Shown: positions 45,199 to 54,166, numbered from the stretch's first letter. The stretch: 64,000 nt of DNA from Holophagales bacterium (GCA_016719485.1 JADJZB010000004.1:380001-444000), one strand, 5' to 3'. The notes: generated from the sequence alone by a model not told the origin. A program made the numbers and translations.

Positions 45199-46392
45199 AT
45201 GAAGATCCTCCAGCTCTGCCCGAAGGTCCCCTGGCCTCCCGACGACGGCGGGCGGGTGGCGATGCGCGTCCTCGCCCTCTCGCTCCGGCGGGCCGGGGCC
45301 GACGTGCGGACGCTCTGCCTCAACCCCCGCAAGCATCACGTCGAGCCGTCGTCGCTGCCGGAGGAGGCGAGGGACCTCCGGCTGGAGGCGGTCGACGTGG
45401 ATACGTCGGTCACCCTCGCAGGGGCGCTGAAGAGCCTCGTCACGGGCACCTCGTACAACGTCGACCGCTTCTTCTCCGAAGCGTTCAGGCGGCGGCTGAT
45501 CGAGGTCGTCCGCGAGGAGCGCCCCGACGTCGTCCTCCTCGAGAGCCTCTTCATGGTGCCGTACGTCCCTGCCCTGCGCGCGACGACCCGTGCGTGCGTG
45601 GTCCTGCGCTCCGTCAACGTCGAGCACGAAATCTGGCAGGGGCTCGCGCGGGGCGAACACCATCTCTGGCGCCGGCTCTATCTTCAGCACCTCGCGAGGC
45701 GCCTCCGGCAGTACGAGGTCGCCACCCTCGACGACGTCGATGCCATCATTCCCGTCGCTCAGGAAGACGCCGACTGCTACCGCCGGCTCGGCGCCACGCG
45801 CCCGATCCACGCGGCCCCGGTCGGCATCGACGCGGCCGACTACCCCGATCGCTCCGGGCAAGGCGACCCGCTCACGCTCACGTTCCTCGGCTCGCTCGAC
45901 TGGACCCCCAACCTGGAGGCCGTCGACTGGTTCCTCGGAAACGTGTGGCCGCTCGTCCGGGAGGCCATTCCTCAGGCCCGCCTTCACCTGGGTGGAAGCA
46001 ACGCCTCCTCCGACCTCGTGGGGCGCCTCCGCTGCGAAGGGGTCCGTTTCCTCGGAAGAGTGCCCGACGCTCGCGAGTTCATCTCCTCCGGGACCGCGAT
46101 GGTCGTTCCCCTCCTGTCCGGCGGTGGCATCAGGGTCAAAATCCTGGAAGCGATGGCCCTCGGAATCCCGGTCATCTCGACCCGGCTCGGCGCAACGGGA
46201 CTTGGAGTGAACGACGGGAAGCAGCTCCTTCTCGCCGACGGTGTCGACAGCTTCACCCAGGCCTGTGTCGCCCTCCTCTCGGACCGGGAAAGGGCGGCCA
46301 CGATCGGTCGGACCGGCCGAACGTATGTCTCGCAGGCATTCGATACGGACGCGATCGGCCGCAGGCTCGTCGAGTTCCTGAGAACCCTGTGA
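45199..46392 (+). CDS. Glycosyltransferase, GT4 family
   Basis: 397 residues with the GT-B fold. N-terminal domain: MKILQLCPKVPWPPDDGGRV (donor-loop region) and LFMVPYVPALRA. C-terminal domain: FLGSLDWTPNLEAVDWFLGN and VRFLGRVPDAREFISSGTAMVVPLLSGGG, with the nucleotide-sugar site IRVKILEAMALGIPVISTRLG containing the EX7E-type glutamates. The family makes exopolysaccharide or O-antigen chains or glycolipids. Substrate and acceptor are not inferable, and no other polysaccharide genes adjoin. Confidence 0.88.
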   Translation: MKILQLCPKVPWPPDDGGRVAMRVLALSLRRAGADVRTLCLNPRKHHVEPSSLPEEARDLRLEAVDVDTSVTLAGALKSLVTGTSYNVDRFFSEAFRRRLIEVVREERPDVVLLESLFMVPYVPALRATTRACVVLRSVNVEHEIWQGLARGEHHLWRRLYLQHLARRLRQYEVATLDDVDAIIPVAQEDADCYRRLGATRPIHAAPVGIDAADYPDRSGQGDPLTLTFLGSLDWTPNLEAVDWFLGNVWPLVREAIPQARLHLGGSNASSDLVGRLRCEGVRFLGRVPDAREFISSGTAMVVPLLSGGGIRVKILEAMALGIPVISTRLGATGLGVNDGKQLLLADGVDSFTQACVALLSDRERAATIGRTGRTYVSQAFDTDAIGRRLVEFLRTL

Positions 46393-46494
46393 CCTTCATC
46401 GAAGGCTCGCGACCCTTCCCCCGAGCGAGCAAAAGGGTCCGAACCAGACCCATGGTCAACGATTAGCCCTTCTCGTCTGCGCCAAACGGGCGGA

Positions 46495-46516
46495 ATCTGA
46501 CCCAATATTGATCTGA
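46495..46516 (+). repeat. Short direct repeat upstream of the sigma-54 promoter
   Basis: ATCTGA occurs at 46495 and 46511, 16 bases apart, flanking the palindrome CAATATTG. The stretch is AT-richer than its surroundings and lies just upstream of the -24 element. It could be an activator or IHF-like site, though activator sites usually lie further upstream. Confidence 0.3.
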
Positions 46517-46532
46517 ATCGCTGGATGGGGGA

Positions 46533-46548
46533 TGGCACGACTCTGGCA
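46533..46548 (+). promoter_or_regulatory. Sigma-54 promoter (-24/-12) for the M43 protease gene
   Basis: TGGCACGACTCTGGCA matches the sigma-54 consensus TGGCACG-N4-TTGCA at all but one defined position, with exact -24/-12 spacing. The transcription start would be about 12-14 bases downstream, before the TTG at 46595. Confidence 0.7.
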
Positions 46549-46594
46549 ACGGGGCCGCAAGACCGGGCCGTCGATCCCGGAAAAGGAGAGCGCA

Positions 46595-47547
46595 TTGAAT
46601 ACCAAGACTTTGCTGGCCGCCATGATGCTCCCGTTCGCCCTCAGCGTCGTCGGCGCGCCGCCGTCATCCGACGGGCGCGGATACAGCCAGGACGATGAAC
46701 CCGCCTCGGTCGAGGAGCCTTTCGTCATCGAGGGACACGAGTTTCAGAGCCAGCAGTCTTTCGTCCAGGCCGGCAAACGGTGCGGCACCGTTCACCCGAA
46801 CGACGAGGTCATGGAGGCGATCGAGGAGCAGCTCGAAATGGCGGGAACGCACCCGAGGTTCGGTGCCCTCGCGACCGGCGGGACGATCAACGTCTACTTC
46901 CACGTCATCAACAAGGGAACCGGCATCGCCAACGGCGACATTCCGCTCTCGATGATCAACGACCAGATCGCCGTCCTCAACGCCGCGTACGGAAAGTGGG
47001 CTTACTCCTTCAACCTCGTTTCCGTCGACCGGACGACGAACGCCACCTGGTACGCGATGTCGTACGGCTCCACCGCAGAGAGCCAGGCGAAGAACACGCT
47101 CCGGAAGGGCAGCGCAGCCGACTCAACCTCTACTCGGCCAACCTCGGCGGCGGCCTCCTCGGTTGGGCGACCTTCCCCAACAACTACGCGTCCAAGCCGA
47201 AGATGGACGGCGTCGTCCTCCTCTATTCCTCCCTGCCGGGCGGGTCCGCGGCTCCCTACAACCTCGGCGACACGGCGACGCACGAGGTCGGGCACTGGAT
47301 GGGCCTCTACCACACGTTCCAGGGCGGCTGTAACGGCAGTGGCGACTACGTCTCCGACACGCCGGCCGAGCGCTCGGCCACCTACGGCTGCCCCTCGAGG
47401 AACCCCGACACCTGCAAGAACAAGGCGGGTCTCGACCCGATCCACAACTTCATGGACTACACCGACGACGCCTGCATGTTCGAGTTCACGGTCGGTCAGG
47501 ACACGCGCATGGACTCCTTCTGGACGACCTACCGGCTCGGCAAGTAA
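46595..47547 (+). CDS. Secreted M43-type zinc metalloprotease (frameshifted)
   Basis: A TTG start at 46595, with AGGAG 6 bases upstream, gives a signal peptide (TLLAAMMLPFALSVVGA). An upstream ATG at 46532 lies inside the sigma-54 promoter and is rejected. The N-terminal part (GTINVYFHVINKGTGIANGD) and the C-terminal zinc site HEVGHWMGLYHTF (HExxHxxGxxH), with Met-turn HNFMDYTDDACM, mark a pappalysin-like metzincin. The two halves are in different frames: a base is missing at about 47122. Adding one C restores 317 residues, including LNLYSANLGGGLLGW. It is likely intact in the cell; otherwise it is a pseudogene. Confidence 0.85.
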
Positions 47548-47574
47548 GCAGACACGCACACGCTGACGCCTTCG

Positions 47575-47607
47575 CAACGGGGAGCACCCGCAGGGTGCTC
47601 CCCGTTG
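47575..47607 (+). terminator. Rho-independent terminator after the M43 protease gene
   Basis: CAACGGGGAGCACCC and GGGTGCTCCCCGTTG form a 15-bp perfect stem with a 3-base loop 27 bases past the stop. The following T-tract is weak (GGCTCTTC), but the stem is very stable. Confidence 0.7.
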
Positions 47608-47721
47608 GGCTCTTCGGGCGCCCGCGCGACATGGGCGTTTCCTCAGATCATCCGTGAAAACGAGCCCCCGATCGAGATGGCGGCACGTTCCCACGTACTG
47701 ACCCGTGCCACACTTCGCGAG

Positions 47722-48897
47722 ATGCCCATTCCCCTCCAGCGATCCCGCGTGGCCCGCGCCGGCTCCGCTGTCCTCGTCCTCGTCCTCGTCGGCCTCGGGA
47801 TCCGTACTCTGCGAGGGCGCCCGGTCGAGGCCGTCCCCGTGGTGCGTCAGGACCTCCTCGAGACTCTCGTCGTCAGCGGCCGGGTCCTGGCGCGATCGAA
47901 AGCGTCCCTCGGCGCGACGGTCACCGCGAGGGTCGAAGCGGTCCTCGTCGAGGAAGGTGACCGCGTGAAGGCCGGCCAGCTCCTCGTCCGCCTCGACGAC
48001 CGGGAGGCGGCCGCCGCGCTGGCCGAAGCCCGCGCCCGGCTGGAGCAGTCGCGTGGCACGGACCGCCGGTCGGCCGAGGAAGAGCGGACGCAGGCGGCGC
48101 TGAAGCTCGCGATCGAGCAGCGACAGCTCGCGCGCATCGCCGCCCTCAGGACCGAGGGCTTCGTGAGCGAGCGCGAGGAGGACGCCGCGCGGCAGGCCCG
48201 CGACCTGGCCCGCAGCGCCGTCGCCGCCGCGACGGAAAAGGCCCGTTCCGCCGCTGCGGGCGGAGCAGACGAACGCTCCGCCGCCGCAGCCGTTGAAGCC
48301 GCCGAGGCACGCGTCGCGCAGCTGCGCGTTCTCGCTCCCGAGCCCGGGGTCGTCCTCCTCCGCGCCGTCGAGCCGGGCGACGTCGTCTCCCCCGGAAGGG
48401 CCCTCCTGACGTTGGCGCTGGACCGGGAGACACAGATCCTCGCGCAACCCGACGAGAAGAACCTTCCCGCCCTCCGGGTCGGCCAGAGGGCCCGCGCCTC
48501 GGCCGACGCATTCCCCGACCGGTCGTTCGCTGCGGAGGTGATCTCGATCTCCCCGGGCGTGGATCTGGCCCGCGGCACGGTCGACGTCAAGCTGCGTGTC
48601 CCGGATCCGCCCGACGAGCTGAAGACCGACATGACCCTCTCCGTAGAACTGGAAGTCGGGAAACGCGAGCGCGTCCTCGTCGTGCCACTGGAAGCGGTCC
48701 GCGACGCGGCTTCCGATCCGTGGGTCCTCGCGTTCCGCGGCCGGAGGGCCGTCCGGATCGCCGTGACTCTCGGCGCACGCGGCGGCGCCGTCGCAGAGGT
48801 CGCGAAGGGCCTCGCCGAAGGAGACCTCGTCGTCCGGCAGCCCGGGAAGCTCAAGGTCGGTCAGCGGGCCCGGGCCGTCTTCCCGGCGGGACGCTGA
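47722..48897 (+). CDS. MacA/HlyD-type periplasmic adaptor of an ABC export system
   Basis: About 391 residues from the ATG at 47722; 47677 is an alternative. One N-terminal membrane anchor (SAVLVLVLVGLGI), a lipoyl-like segment (RVEAVLVEEGDRVKAGQLLV), and a long charged alpha-hairpin (EERTQAALKLAIEQRQLARI, AAATEKARSAAA). Then come beta-barrel and membrane-proximal domains (DGKL-type ends VVPLEAVRDAASDPWVL, EVAKGLAEGDLVV). It is followed directly (1-base spacing) by the FtsX-like permease and then the ATPase, so the three probably form a MacAB/Lol-type transporter across the periplasm. Confidence 0.9.
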   Translation: MPIPLQRSRVARAGSAVLVLVLVGLGIRTLRGRPVEAVPVVRQDLLETLVVSGRVLARSKASLGATVTARVEAVLVEEGDRVKAGQLLVRLDDREAAAALAEARARLEQSRGTDRRSAEEERTQAALKLAIEQRQLARIAALRTEGFVSEREEDAARQARDLARSAVAAATEKARSAAAGGADERSAAAAVEAAEARVAQLRVLAPEPGVVLLRAVEPGDVVSPGRALLTLALDRETQILAQPDEKNLPALRVGQRARASADAFPDRSFAAEVISISPGVDLARGTVDVKLRVPDPPDELKTDMTLSVELEVGKRERVLVVPLEAVRDAASDPWVLAFRGRRAVRIAVTLGARGGAVAEVAKGLAEGDLVVRQPGKLKVGQRARAVFPAGR

Positions 48898-48898
48898 G

Positions 48899-50119
48899 AT
48901 GCCGTTCGAGGTGCTCGTCGCCCTCCGCTTCCTGCGGGAGGGACGGATCCAGACGATCCTGATCCTCTCGGGAATCGGCGTGGGCGTCGCCGTCATCGTC
49001 TTTCTCTCGGCCCTCATCGGAGGCCTGCAGGACTCCCTCATCGAGAGGACGCTCGGAACACAGGCCCACGTCGTCGTCCGGGCCCCGGAGGACGTCGTCC
49101 GGCCGGTCACGCAGGCGTCGCCGGGGCTCGCCGTCGCCCCGCGGGTCGAGCGCCCGGCCCAGCGCCTCCGCTCGATCGTCGGATGGCCGCAGACCCTCGA
49201 CCTCCTCCAGAGCCTTCCCGAGGTCCGGGCTGCTTCGCCCACCGTCGCGGGTGCGGCGTTCGCACTCCGGGGCCTCGCGAACCGCTCGGTCGCCCTGCGC
49301 GGCATCGAGCCGTCGAGCTTCCGACGGATCATCGACATGGGGCCCCGGATGACGGCGGGGGAATTCCGGGTCGACGCGACGAATGCCGTCCTCGGCGTCG
49401 AGCTCGCCGCAGACCTCGGGGTCACGGTCGGCGACAAGGTGCGTCTCGCGACCCCCGCCGGCCGCTCCGACACCTTTCTCGTCGCGGGCATCTTCGACGT
49501 CGGAAACAAGGACCTGAACGAACGCTGGGTTTTCGTGTCCCTACGGGCCGCCCAGACGCTCCTCGACCTCGCGGGCGGCATCTCCACCATCGAGCTGAAG
49601 GTCGACGAGATCTTCGCCGCCGAACGGGTCGCTGAGGAGATCGTCGCCCGGACCGGCCTTCAGGCCGACAGCTGGATGAAGCTGAACCGGCAGCTCCTCA
49701 CCGGCCTGAGGTCCCAGAGCGCCTCGAGCTGGATGATCCAGTTCTTCGTCGTCGTGGCGGTCGCCCTCGGCATCGCGAGCGTCCTCGTCGTCTCGGTCGT
49801 GCAGAAGTCCCGCGAGATCGGGATCCTGAAGGCGATGGGGACGCGGACGGCCCAGGTCGTGCGGATCTTCCTCGTCCAGGGAACGATCCTCGGGCTCGCC
49901 GGCTCGGTCCTCGGATCGGCCCTCGGCGCGGGCCTCTCCTTCTTCTTCGCCTCGCTCGCGAAGAACCCCGACGGCACCGCCACCTTCCCGGTGAACCTGT
50001 CACCCGGCCTCTTCCTCGCGGCCGCCGCCATCGCCACGTTCACGGGCCTCCTGGCGGCCGTCGCGCCGGCCGAGCGGGCGGCGTCGCTCGACCCCGCGGA
50101 CGTGATCCGCTATGGCTGA
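48899..50119 (+). CDS. ABC transporter permease, FtsX/MacB family
   Basis: 406 residues with the four-helix FtsX topology: helix 1 (IQTILILSGIGVGVAVIVFL), a large MacB-like periplasmic domain (residues 40-270), and three C-terminal helices (MIQFFVVVAVALGIASVLVV, VQGTILGLAGSVLGSALGAG, LFLAAAAIATFTGLLAAVAPA). EIGILKAMGTRTAQV is the coupling motif typical of LolC/LolE/MacB. Such pumps use ATP to push substrates out of the inner membrane, either lipoproteins or antibiotics and toxins. It overlaps the downstream ATPase start by 8 bases. Confidence 0.92.
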   Translation: MPFEVLVALRFLREGRIQTILILSGIGVGVAVIVFLSALIGGLQDSLIERTLGTQAHVVVRAPEDVVRPVTQASPGLAVAPRVERPAQRLRSIVGWPQTLDLLQSLPEVRAASPTVAGAAFALRGLANRSVALRGIEPSSFRRIIDMGPRMTAGEFRVDATNAVLGVELAADLGVTVGDKVRLATPAGRSDTFLVAGIFDVGNKDLNERWVFVSLRAAQTLLDLAGGISTIELKVDEIFAAERVAEEIVARTGLQADSWMKLNRQLLTGLRSQSASSWMIQFFVVVAVALGIASVLVVSVVQKSREIGILKAMGTRTAQVVRIFLVQGTILGLAGSVLGSALGAGLSFFFASLAKNPDGTATFPVNLSPGLFLAAAAIATFTGLLAAVAPAERAASLDPADVIRYG

Positions 50120-50810
50120 TCCGCTCGTCGTCCTCGAGGGCGTCACGAAGTCCTTCGGCACGGAGATCGTCACCCAGGTCCTCCACGGTATCGACCTCGA
50201 CATCCAGCCCGCCGAGTTCACGGCCCTCGCCGGTCCATCCGGGTCCGGCAAGAGCACCCTCCTGAATCTCCTCGGCCTCCTCGACCGGCCCACCTCCGGC
50301 CGGATCCTCCTCGCGGGCCGGGACACCGGCGGCCTGTCGGACGACGAGAGGAGCGCCGTGAGGGGGCGGAGCCTCGGCTTCGTCTTCCAGTTCCACCACC
50401 TCCTTCCCGAGTTCACCGCGCTCGAGAACGTGATGATGCCGATGCTCGCGGCGAAGGGGCGCGAGGAGAAGGGAATGCGAGAGCGGGCCTTCTCGCTCCT
50501 CGACGAGATCGGTTTGGCCGACCGCGCCTCCTACCGCGCCACGAAGCTCTCGGGCGGCCAGCAGCAGCGCGTCGCCGTGGCGAGGGCGCTCGTCCTCGAG
50601 CCGCCTCTCGTCCTGGCGGACGAGCCGACAGGGAACCTCGACACCGAATCGGGGGTGCAGGTCTTCGAGCTCCTGCGGAGGGTCTCTGCCGAACACCGGA
50701 CGGCGTTCCTCGTCGTCACGCACGACGAGCGGATCGCCGCCCGCTGCGACCGGATTCTCACGATGGTGGACGGGAGAATCCGCTCGGACGAGCGCAACGC
50801 GAGGACCTGA
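50112..50810 (+). CDS. ABC transporter ATPase, LolD/MacB-type
   Basis: 232 residues: Walker A ALAGPSGSGKSTLLNLLGLL, signature LSGGQQQRVAVARAL, Walker B LVLADEPTGNLDTESG and the H-loop VVTHDE. The Q-loop region (VFQFHHLLPEFTALENVMMP) closely resembles LolD. Together with the adaptor and FtsX-like permease it forms a complete efflux or lipoprotein-release machine. It ends 5 bases before a bidirectional terminator. Confidence 0.94.
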   Translation: MADPLVVLEGVTKSFGTEIVTQVLHGIDLDIQPAEFTALAGPSGSGKSTLLNLLGLLDRPTSGRILLAGRDTGGLSDDERSAVRGRSLGFVFQFHHLLPEFTALENVMMPMLAAKGREEKGMRERAFSLLDEIGLADRASYRATKLSGGQQQRVAVARALVLEPPLVLADEPTGNLDTESGVQVFELLRRVSAEHRTAFLVVTHDERIAARCDRILTMVDGRIRSDERNART

Positions 50811-50815
50811 AGGTC

Positions 50816-50846
50816 GAGTGCCGCCCGGCACCGCCGGGCGGCACTC
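50816..50846. terminator. Bidirectional terminator between convergent genes
   Basis: GAGTGCCGCCCGGC and GCCGGGCGGCACTC form a perfect 14-bp stem with a 3-base loop between the ATPase stop and the CoA-transferase stop. T-tracts are weak. Confidence 0.6.
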
Positions 50847-50868
50847 CCTCCAGGCGACCCACGTCGCC

Positions 50869-52173
50869 TCAGAGGTACCGAAGCTCGATCGCCTTCCGCT
50901 CCAGCTCCGCGCGGAAATCGGGGTGGGCCACGTCGATGAGGGCCTTCGCCCTCTGGCGGATCGTCCTTCCGTAGAGGTTCGCCACGCCGTACTCGGTGAC
51001 GACGTAGTGGACGTCGTATCGGGGCGTCACGACGCCGGCGCCCGGCTTGAGCATCGAGACGATGCGCGTGAAACGCGTCCCGTCCTTCCCGTCGCCGCTC
51101 GAAGGCAGACCGATGATCGGCTTGCCGCCGCGGGAGCGCGCTGCGCCGCGGATGAAGTCGAGCTGCCCGCCGACGCCCGAGTAGAGGCGCGGGCCGATCG
51201 AGTCGGCGCAGACCTGCCCCGTGAGGTCGACCTCGATCGCCGAGTTGATCGCCACCATCTTGTCGTTCTGCCGAATGATGTACGGGTCGTTGACGTACTC
51301 GGTCGGACGCATCTCGACGACCGGGTTGTTGTCGACGAAGTCGTAGAGCTTCTTCGAGCCGATGAGGAACCCGGCGACCATCTTCCCCTTGTCGATCGTC
51401 TTCTTCTCTCCCGTGACGACGCCCTTCTCGTAGAGCTCGATGACCCCGTCCGAGAACATCTCCGTGTGGATGCCGAGGTCCTTCTTGTCTTTCAGGTAGT
51501 AGAGGACGCCGTCGGGAATCGCGCCGATCCCCATCTGCATCGTCGAGCCGTCCTCGATCAGGCCGGCCACGTGCCGGCCGATCTGCATCGACAGGTCCGA
51601 TGGAGTTCCCATCGTCGCCGTGAAGATCGGGTAGTCGACCGGGACGATCTTGTGGATCCGGCTGATGTGGATGAAGGCGTCGCCGAGCGTCCGCGGCATC
51701 TGCGGGTTCAGCTCCGCGATGACGAGCTTGGCGGACTGAGCGGCGGACCGGTTCGTCGAGACCTCGACGCCGAAGGAGCAGAAGCCGTGCTCGTCGGGCG
51801 GCGTGACGTGGATGAAAGCGACGTCGAGCGGGAGGATTCCCTCCGTGAAGAGACCGGGGACCTCGGAGAGACGGATGGGCGTGAAGTCCGCGCGACCTTC
51901 GTTGACGGCGGCGCGGACACCCTCGCCGATGAAGAGCGTATTGACCCGTATGTGCCCGGCGAACTCCGGGTCGGCGTAGGGCGTCTTCCCGAGCGTCAGG
52001 ATGTGGCACACCTCGACGTCCGTGAGAAGCGGAGCCCGCTCGATCAGGGCCTTCATGAGGACCTGAGGTACCGAGCAGTTCCCCGTCAGATAGACGCGAT
52101 CGCCCGACTTGACGGCCTGGACGGCCTCTTCGGCGCTGACGATTCGGTTGTGGTACGTGTGGAGCCAGCTCAT
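50869..52173 (-). CDS. Acetyl-CoA hydrolase/transferase family (4-hydroxybutyrate CoA-transferase-like)
   Basis: 434 residues from the ATG at 52173. Family features: GDRVYLTGNCSVPQVLMKAL, DVAFIHVTPPDEHGFCSFG, IGAIPDGVLYYLKDKKDLGIHTEMFSDG, IGPRLYSGVGGQLDFIRGAA (substrate-site loop) and YVVTEYGVANLYGRTIRQRA. Members move CoA between short acyl groups, commonly 4-hydroxybutyrate, acetate or butyrate. It follows alanine dehydrogenase by 23 bases and may share its transcript, suggesting amino-acid or short-acid catabolism. The true substrate is not known. Confidence 0.88.
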   Translation of the reverse strand: MSWLHTYHNRIVSAEEAVQAVKSGDRVYLTGNCSVPQVLMKALIERAPLLTDVEVCHILTLGKTPYADPEFAGHIRVNTLFIGEGVRAAVNEGRADFTPIRLSEVPGLFTEGILPLDVAFIHVTPPDEHGFCSFGVEVSTNRSAAQSAKLVIAELNPQMPRTLGDAFIHISRIHKIVPVDYPIFTATMGTPSDLSMQIGRHVAGLIEDGSTMQMGIGAIPDGVLYYLKDKKDLGIHTEMFSDGVIELYEKGVVTGEKKTIDKGKMVAGFLIGSKKLYDFVDNNPVVEMRPTEYVNDPYIIRQNDKMVAINSAIEVDLTGQVCADSIGPRLYSGVGGQLDFIRGAARSRGGKPIIGLPSSGDGKDGTRFTRIVSMLKPGAGVVTPRYDVHYVVTEYGVANLYGRTIRQRAKALIDVAHPDFRAELERKAIELRYL

Positions 52174-52196
52174 CGTGGTTCGTTCGCTTCCTGTCT

Positions 52197-53303
52197 TCAG
52201 ATGACCGGACGGGTGTAGGAAACCCGCCTGAAGTTCCGGAGCTCGCCCGCGTGGGTCACGACCCCGTGAGCGAGGGCCGGGTCTGCCGCGGCAGCCTCCT
52301 CCAGGCCCTGCACGACGACCCTCTCGATCCAGGGCGCCGCCGCGTTGAGGAAGGCGTGCGTCGAGGTCCGGGCGACGACGCCGCCGAGATTCGGGATGCA
52401 GCAGTGGACGACGCCGCTCTCGACGTAGGTCGGCGACTCGTGGGTCGTCGGCCGGGAGGTCTCGGCGCAGCCCCCCTGGTCGATGGAGAGGTCGAGGAAG
52501 AGGGCGCCCGGCTTCATCTTCCGAAGCATCGCCCGCGTCAGGATGACGGGCGCCCGCTCGCCCGGGACCATGACCGCACCGACGACGACGTCGGCGTACT
52601 CCGCAGCCCGCGCGACGTGGAACGGGTGTGCGACGACGGTGTTGAGCTTGCCGAAAAGCAGCTCGTCGATCCTCTGGAGGCGCGCAAGGTCGCTGTCGAG
52701 GACGGTGACGTGCGCTCCCATTCCCAGGAATGCCCGCGCCGCGGCTTCGCCGGCCACACCGGCGCCAACGACCACGACCTCCGTCGGCGGGACACCTGCG
52801 ACGCCTCCGATCAGGCGGCCGTGCCCCCCGGCGTCGTTCTGGAGCAGGCGGGCGGCGACCTGCGCGGCCATCCGGCCGCCGATCTGGCTGAGAGGCTTGA
52901 GGACGGGGAGGGTGCCGTCGGCGAGCTGGATCTGCTCGTAGGCGATCGCGGAGACGCGTTTCTCGAGGAGGACGTCGACCTTCCCGGGGTGCGCCGCCGA
53001 GAGGTAGAGGTACCCCATCAGCGCCTTGCCGGGCTGGAGCCATTCGAGCTCCCGCATCGTGGGGCGGCTCACCTTCAGGACGAGGTCCGCCCGGCGCCAC
53101 GCTTCCTCGGCGGTGTGGACGATCGTCGCTCCCGCCTGGCGGTACTGCTCGTCGGTGAACCCTGCGCCGTTGCCGGCGCCCGCCTCGACGAAGCAGGGGT
53201 GCCCGGCCCCCCGGAGCATCCGCACCCCGACGGGCGAGATCCCCACCCGGAACTCGTCGGGGCGGCACTCCTTCGGAATGCCGATGTTCATCGTGCGCTC
53301 CAT
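52197..53303 (-). CDS. ald: Alanine dehydrogenase
   Basis: Reversibly deaminates L-alanine to pyruvate with NAD. The ATG at 53303 overlaps the lipoprotein stop as TGATG, giving 368 residues. The N-terminal domain begins MNIGIPKECRPDEFRVGISP; IGGRMAAQVAARLLQ and the nucleotide motif VVVVGAGVAGEAAARAFLGMG follow. DLSIDQGGCAETSRPTTHES and VVHCCIPNLGGVVARTSTHA are diagnostic for Ald rather than transhydrogenase alpha. An internal ATG at 53291 is possible. Confidence 0.93.
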   Translation of the reverse strand: MERTMNIGIPKECRPDEFRVGISPVGVRMLRGAGHPCFVEAGAGNGAGFTDEQYRQAGATIVHTAEEAWRRADLVLKVSRPTMRELEWLQPGKALMGYLYLSAAHPGKVDVLLEKRVSAIAYEQIQLADGTLPVLKPLSQIGGRMAAQVAARLLQNDAGGHGRLIGGVAGVPPTEVVVVGAGVAGEAAARAFLGMGAHVTVLDSDLARLQRIDELLFGKLNTVVAHPFHVARAAEYADVVVGAVMVPGERAPVILTRAMLRKMKPGALFLDLSIDQGGCAETSRPTTHESPTYVESGVVHCCIPNLGGVVARTSTHAFLNAAAPWIERVVVQGLEEAAAADPALAHGVVTHAGELRNFRRVSYTRPVI

Positions 53304-53938
53304 CACTTCAGACCGGCCAGCTTCGCCCGGTCGACCGAGCTCCACACCTCGCGGACGAGCTCGGGAGTGATGGCCGAACCTTCGATCTCGACGAAGAAGC
53401 GCTTTCCGACGACGACGTTCAGCTCGGCGTCACCGCCGTCCTTCCTCCACTTCTCGACTCCGGGGTTGCCGTCGAGCGTGACACCCTTCTCGTACCCTTC
53501 GGTCGACTCGCGGGCGAACTGCGCGGCCATCGTGATGACGGTGTAGAGCGGCGCGTTGAAGGCCCCGTCGGTGATCTTCACCCGCAGGCTCCGGCCCTCG
53601 GCAGAGTAGCTCTGCTCGGCCGTCGACACCTTGAAGCCCATGGCGTTCGTCGTCTCGCCGCGCGGCTCGCCGTCGGCCGCAAAGTCCGACGGGGCTTTCG
53701 GCAGGAGCTCGATGAGCCTGGAGAAGTGGATCGGCTCGACCGCCTTCATCTCCGCCGATTCCTTCGCCGCCTGCTCGGCTCTCTTGACGGCGTCCTGGAT
53801 CTGGCCGAATGCGGCGATGGGGTTCTTCGAGAGCTCCTTCCCCTCGGCCTCGGGCGCCTCCTTCTTCCGGCAGCCTACGGACAGGACGAGGGCGCAGGCC
53901 CCCAGTACGACGAGAGTGCGGGTCGCCTTCACGGTCAC
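53303..53938 (-). CDS. Hypothetical lipoprotein
   Basis: 211 residues from a GTG at 53938, with GGAGG 4-5 bases upstream; a second GTG two codons later is possible. The signal peptide ends LVLSVGCRKK, a slightly atypical lipobox with Cys. The mature part has a helix (IQDAVKRAEQAAKESAEM) and a beta-rich segment (FKVSTAEQSYSAEGRSLRVK, PLYTVITMAAQFA). I do not recognise the family. It is translationally coupled to ald, which is unusual company for an envelope lipoprotein. Confidence 0.78.
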   Translation of the reverse strand: MTVKATRTLVVLGACALVLSVGCRKKEAPEAEGKELSKNPIAAFGQIQDAVKRAEQAAKESAEMKAVEPIHFSRLIELLPKAPSDFAADGEPRGETTNAMGFKVSTAEQSYSAEGRSLRVKITDGAFNAPLYTVITMAAQFARESTEGYEKGVTLDGNPGVEKWRKDGGDAELNVVVGKRFFVEIEGSAITPELVREVWSSVDRAKLAGLK

Positions 53939-54009
53939 GAATCCTCCTTCGCGCGGGGGCGGCTCGGACGGTGCGCCGGCACGGCCGCCCACCGGATCGC
54001 GATGCGGCG

Positions 54010-54015
54010 AATTCT
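54010..54015 (-). promoter_or_regulatory. -10 box (TAGAAT) for the lipoprotein-ald-CoA-transferase operon
   Basis: The minus-strand hexamer lies 71 bases before the GTG at 53938, leaving a leader that contains the GGAGG ribosome binding site. Confidence 0.45.
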
Positions 54016-54124
54016 ACAGAGTGAAGGCTTCGCCGCACCTCCCCGCGCGGTCGCATTCCGGGGGTCCGGGTCGTAAAGCGACAACGGAGCCGGTTCGGGC
54101 CCGGACCGCACCCGTGACCCCGTC

Positions 54125-54140
54125 TGGCACGACTCTTGTA
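54125..54140 (+). promoter_or_regulatory. Sigma-54 promoter (-24/-12) for the NHLP/Os1348-like gene
   Basis: TGGCACGACTCTTGTA matches TGGCACG-N4-TTGCA except for one base in the -12 element, with exact spacing. Transcription would start near 54150, about 17 bases before the ATG. The first 12 bases are identical to the element at 46533. Confidence 0.7.
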
Positions 54141-54166
54141 ACGCCTTCGTTCGAGGTCAGACGCAG

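Noticed and set aside
46532..46594. ATG start of the M43 protease at 46532
   Set aside because: It overlaps the sigma-54 -24 element, so it would not be transcribed; the TTG at 46595 has a ribosome site and signal peptide.
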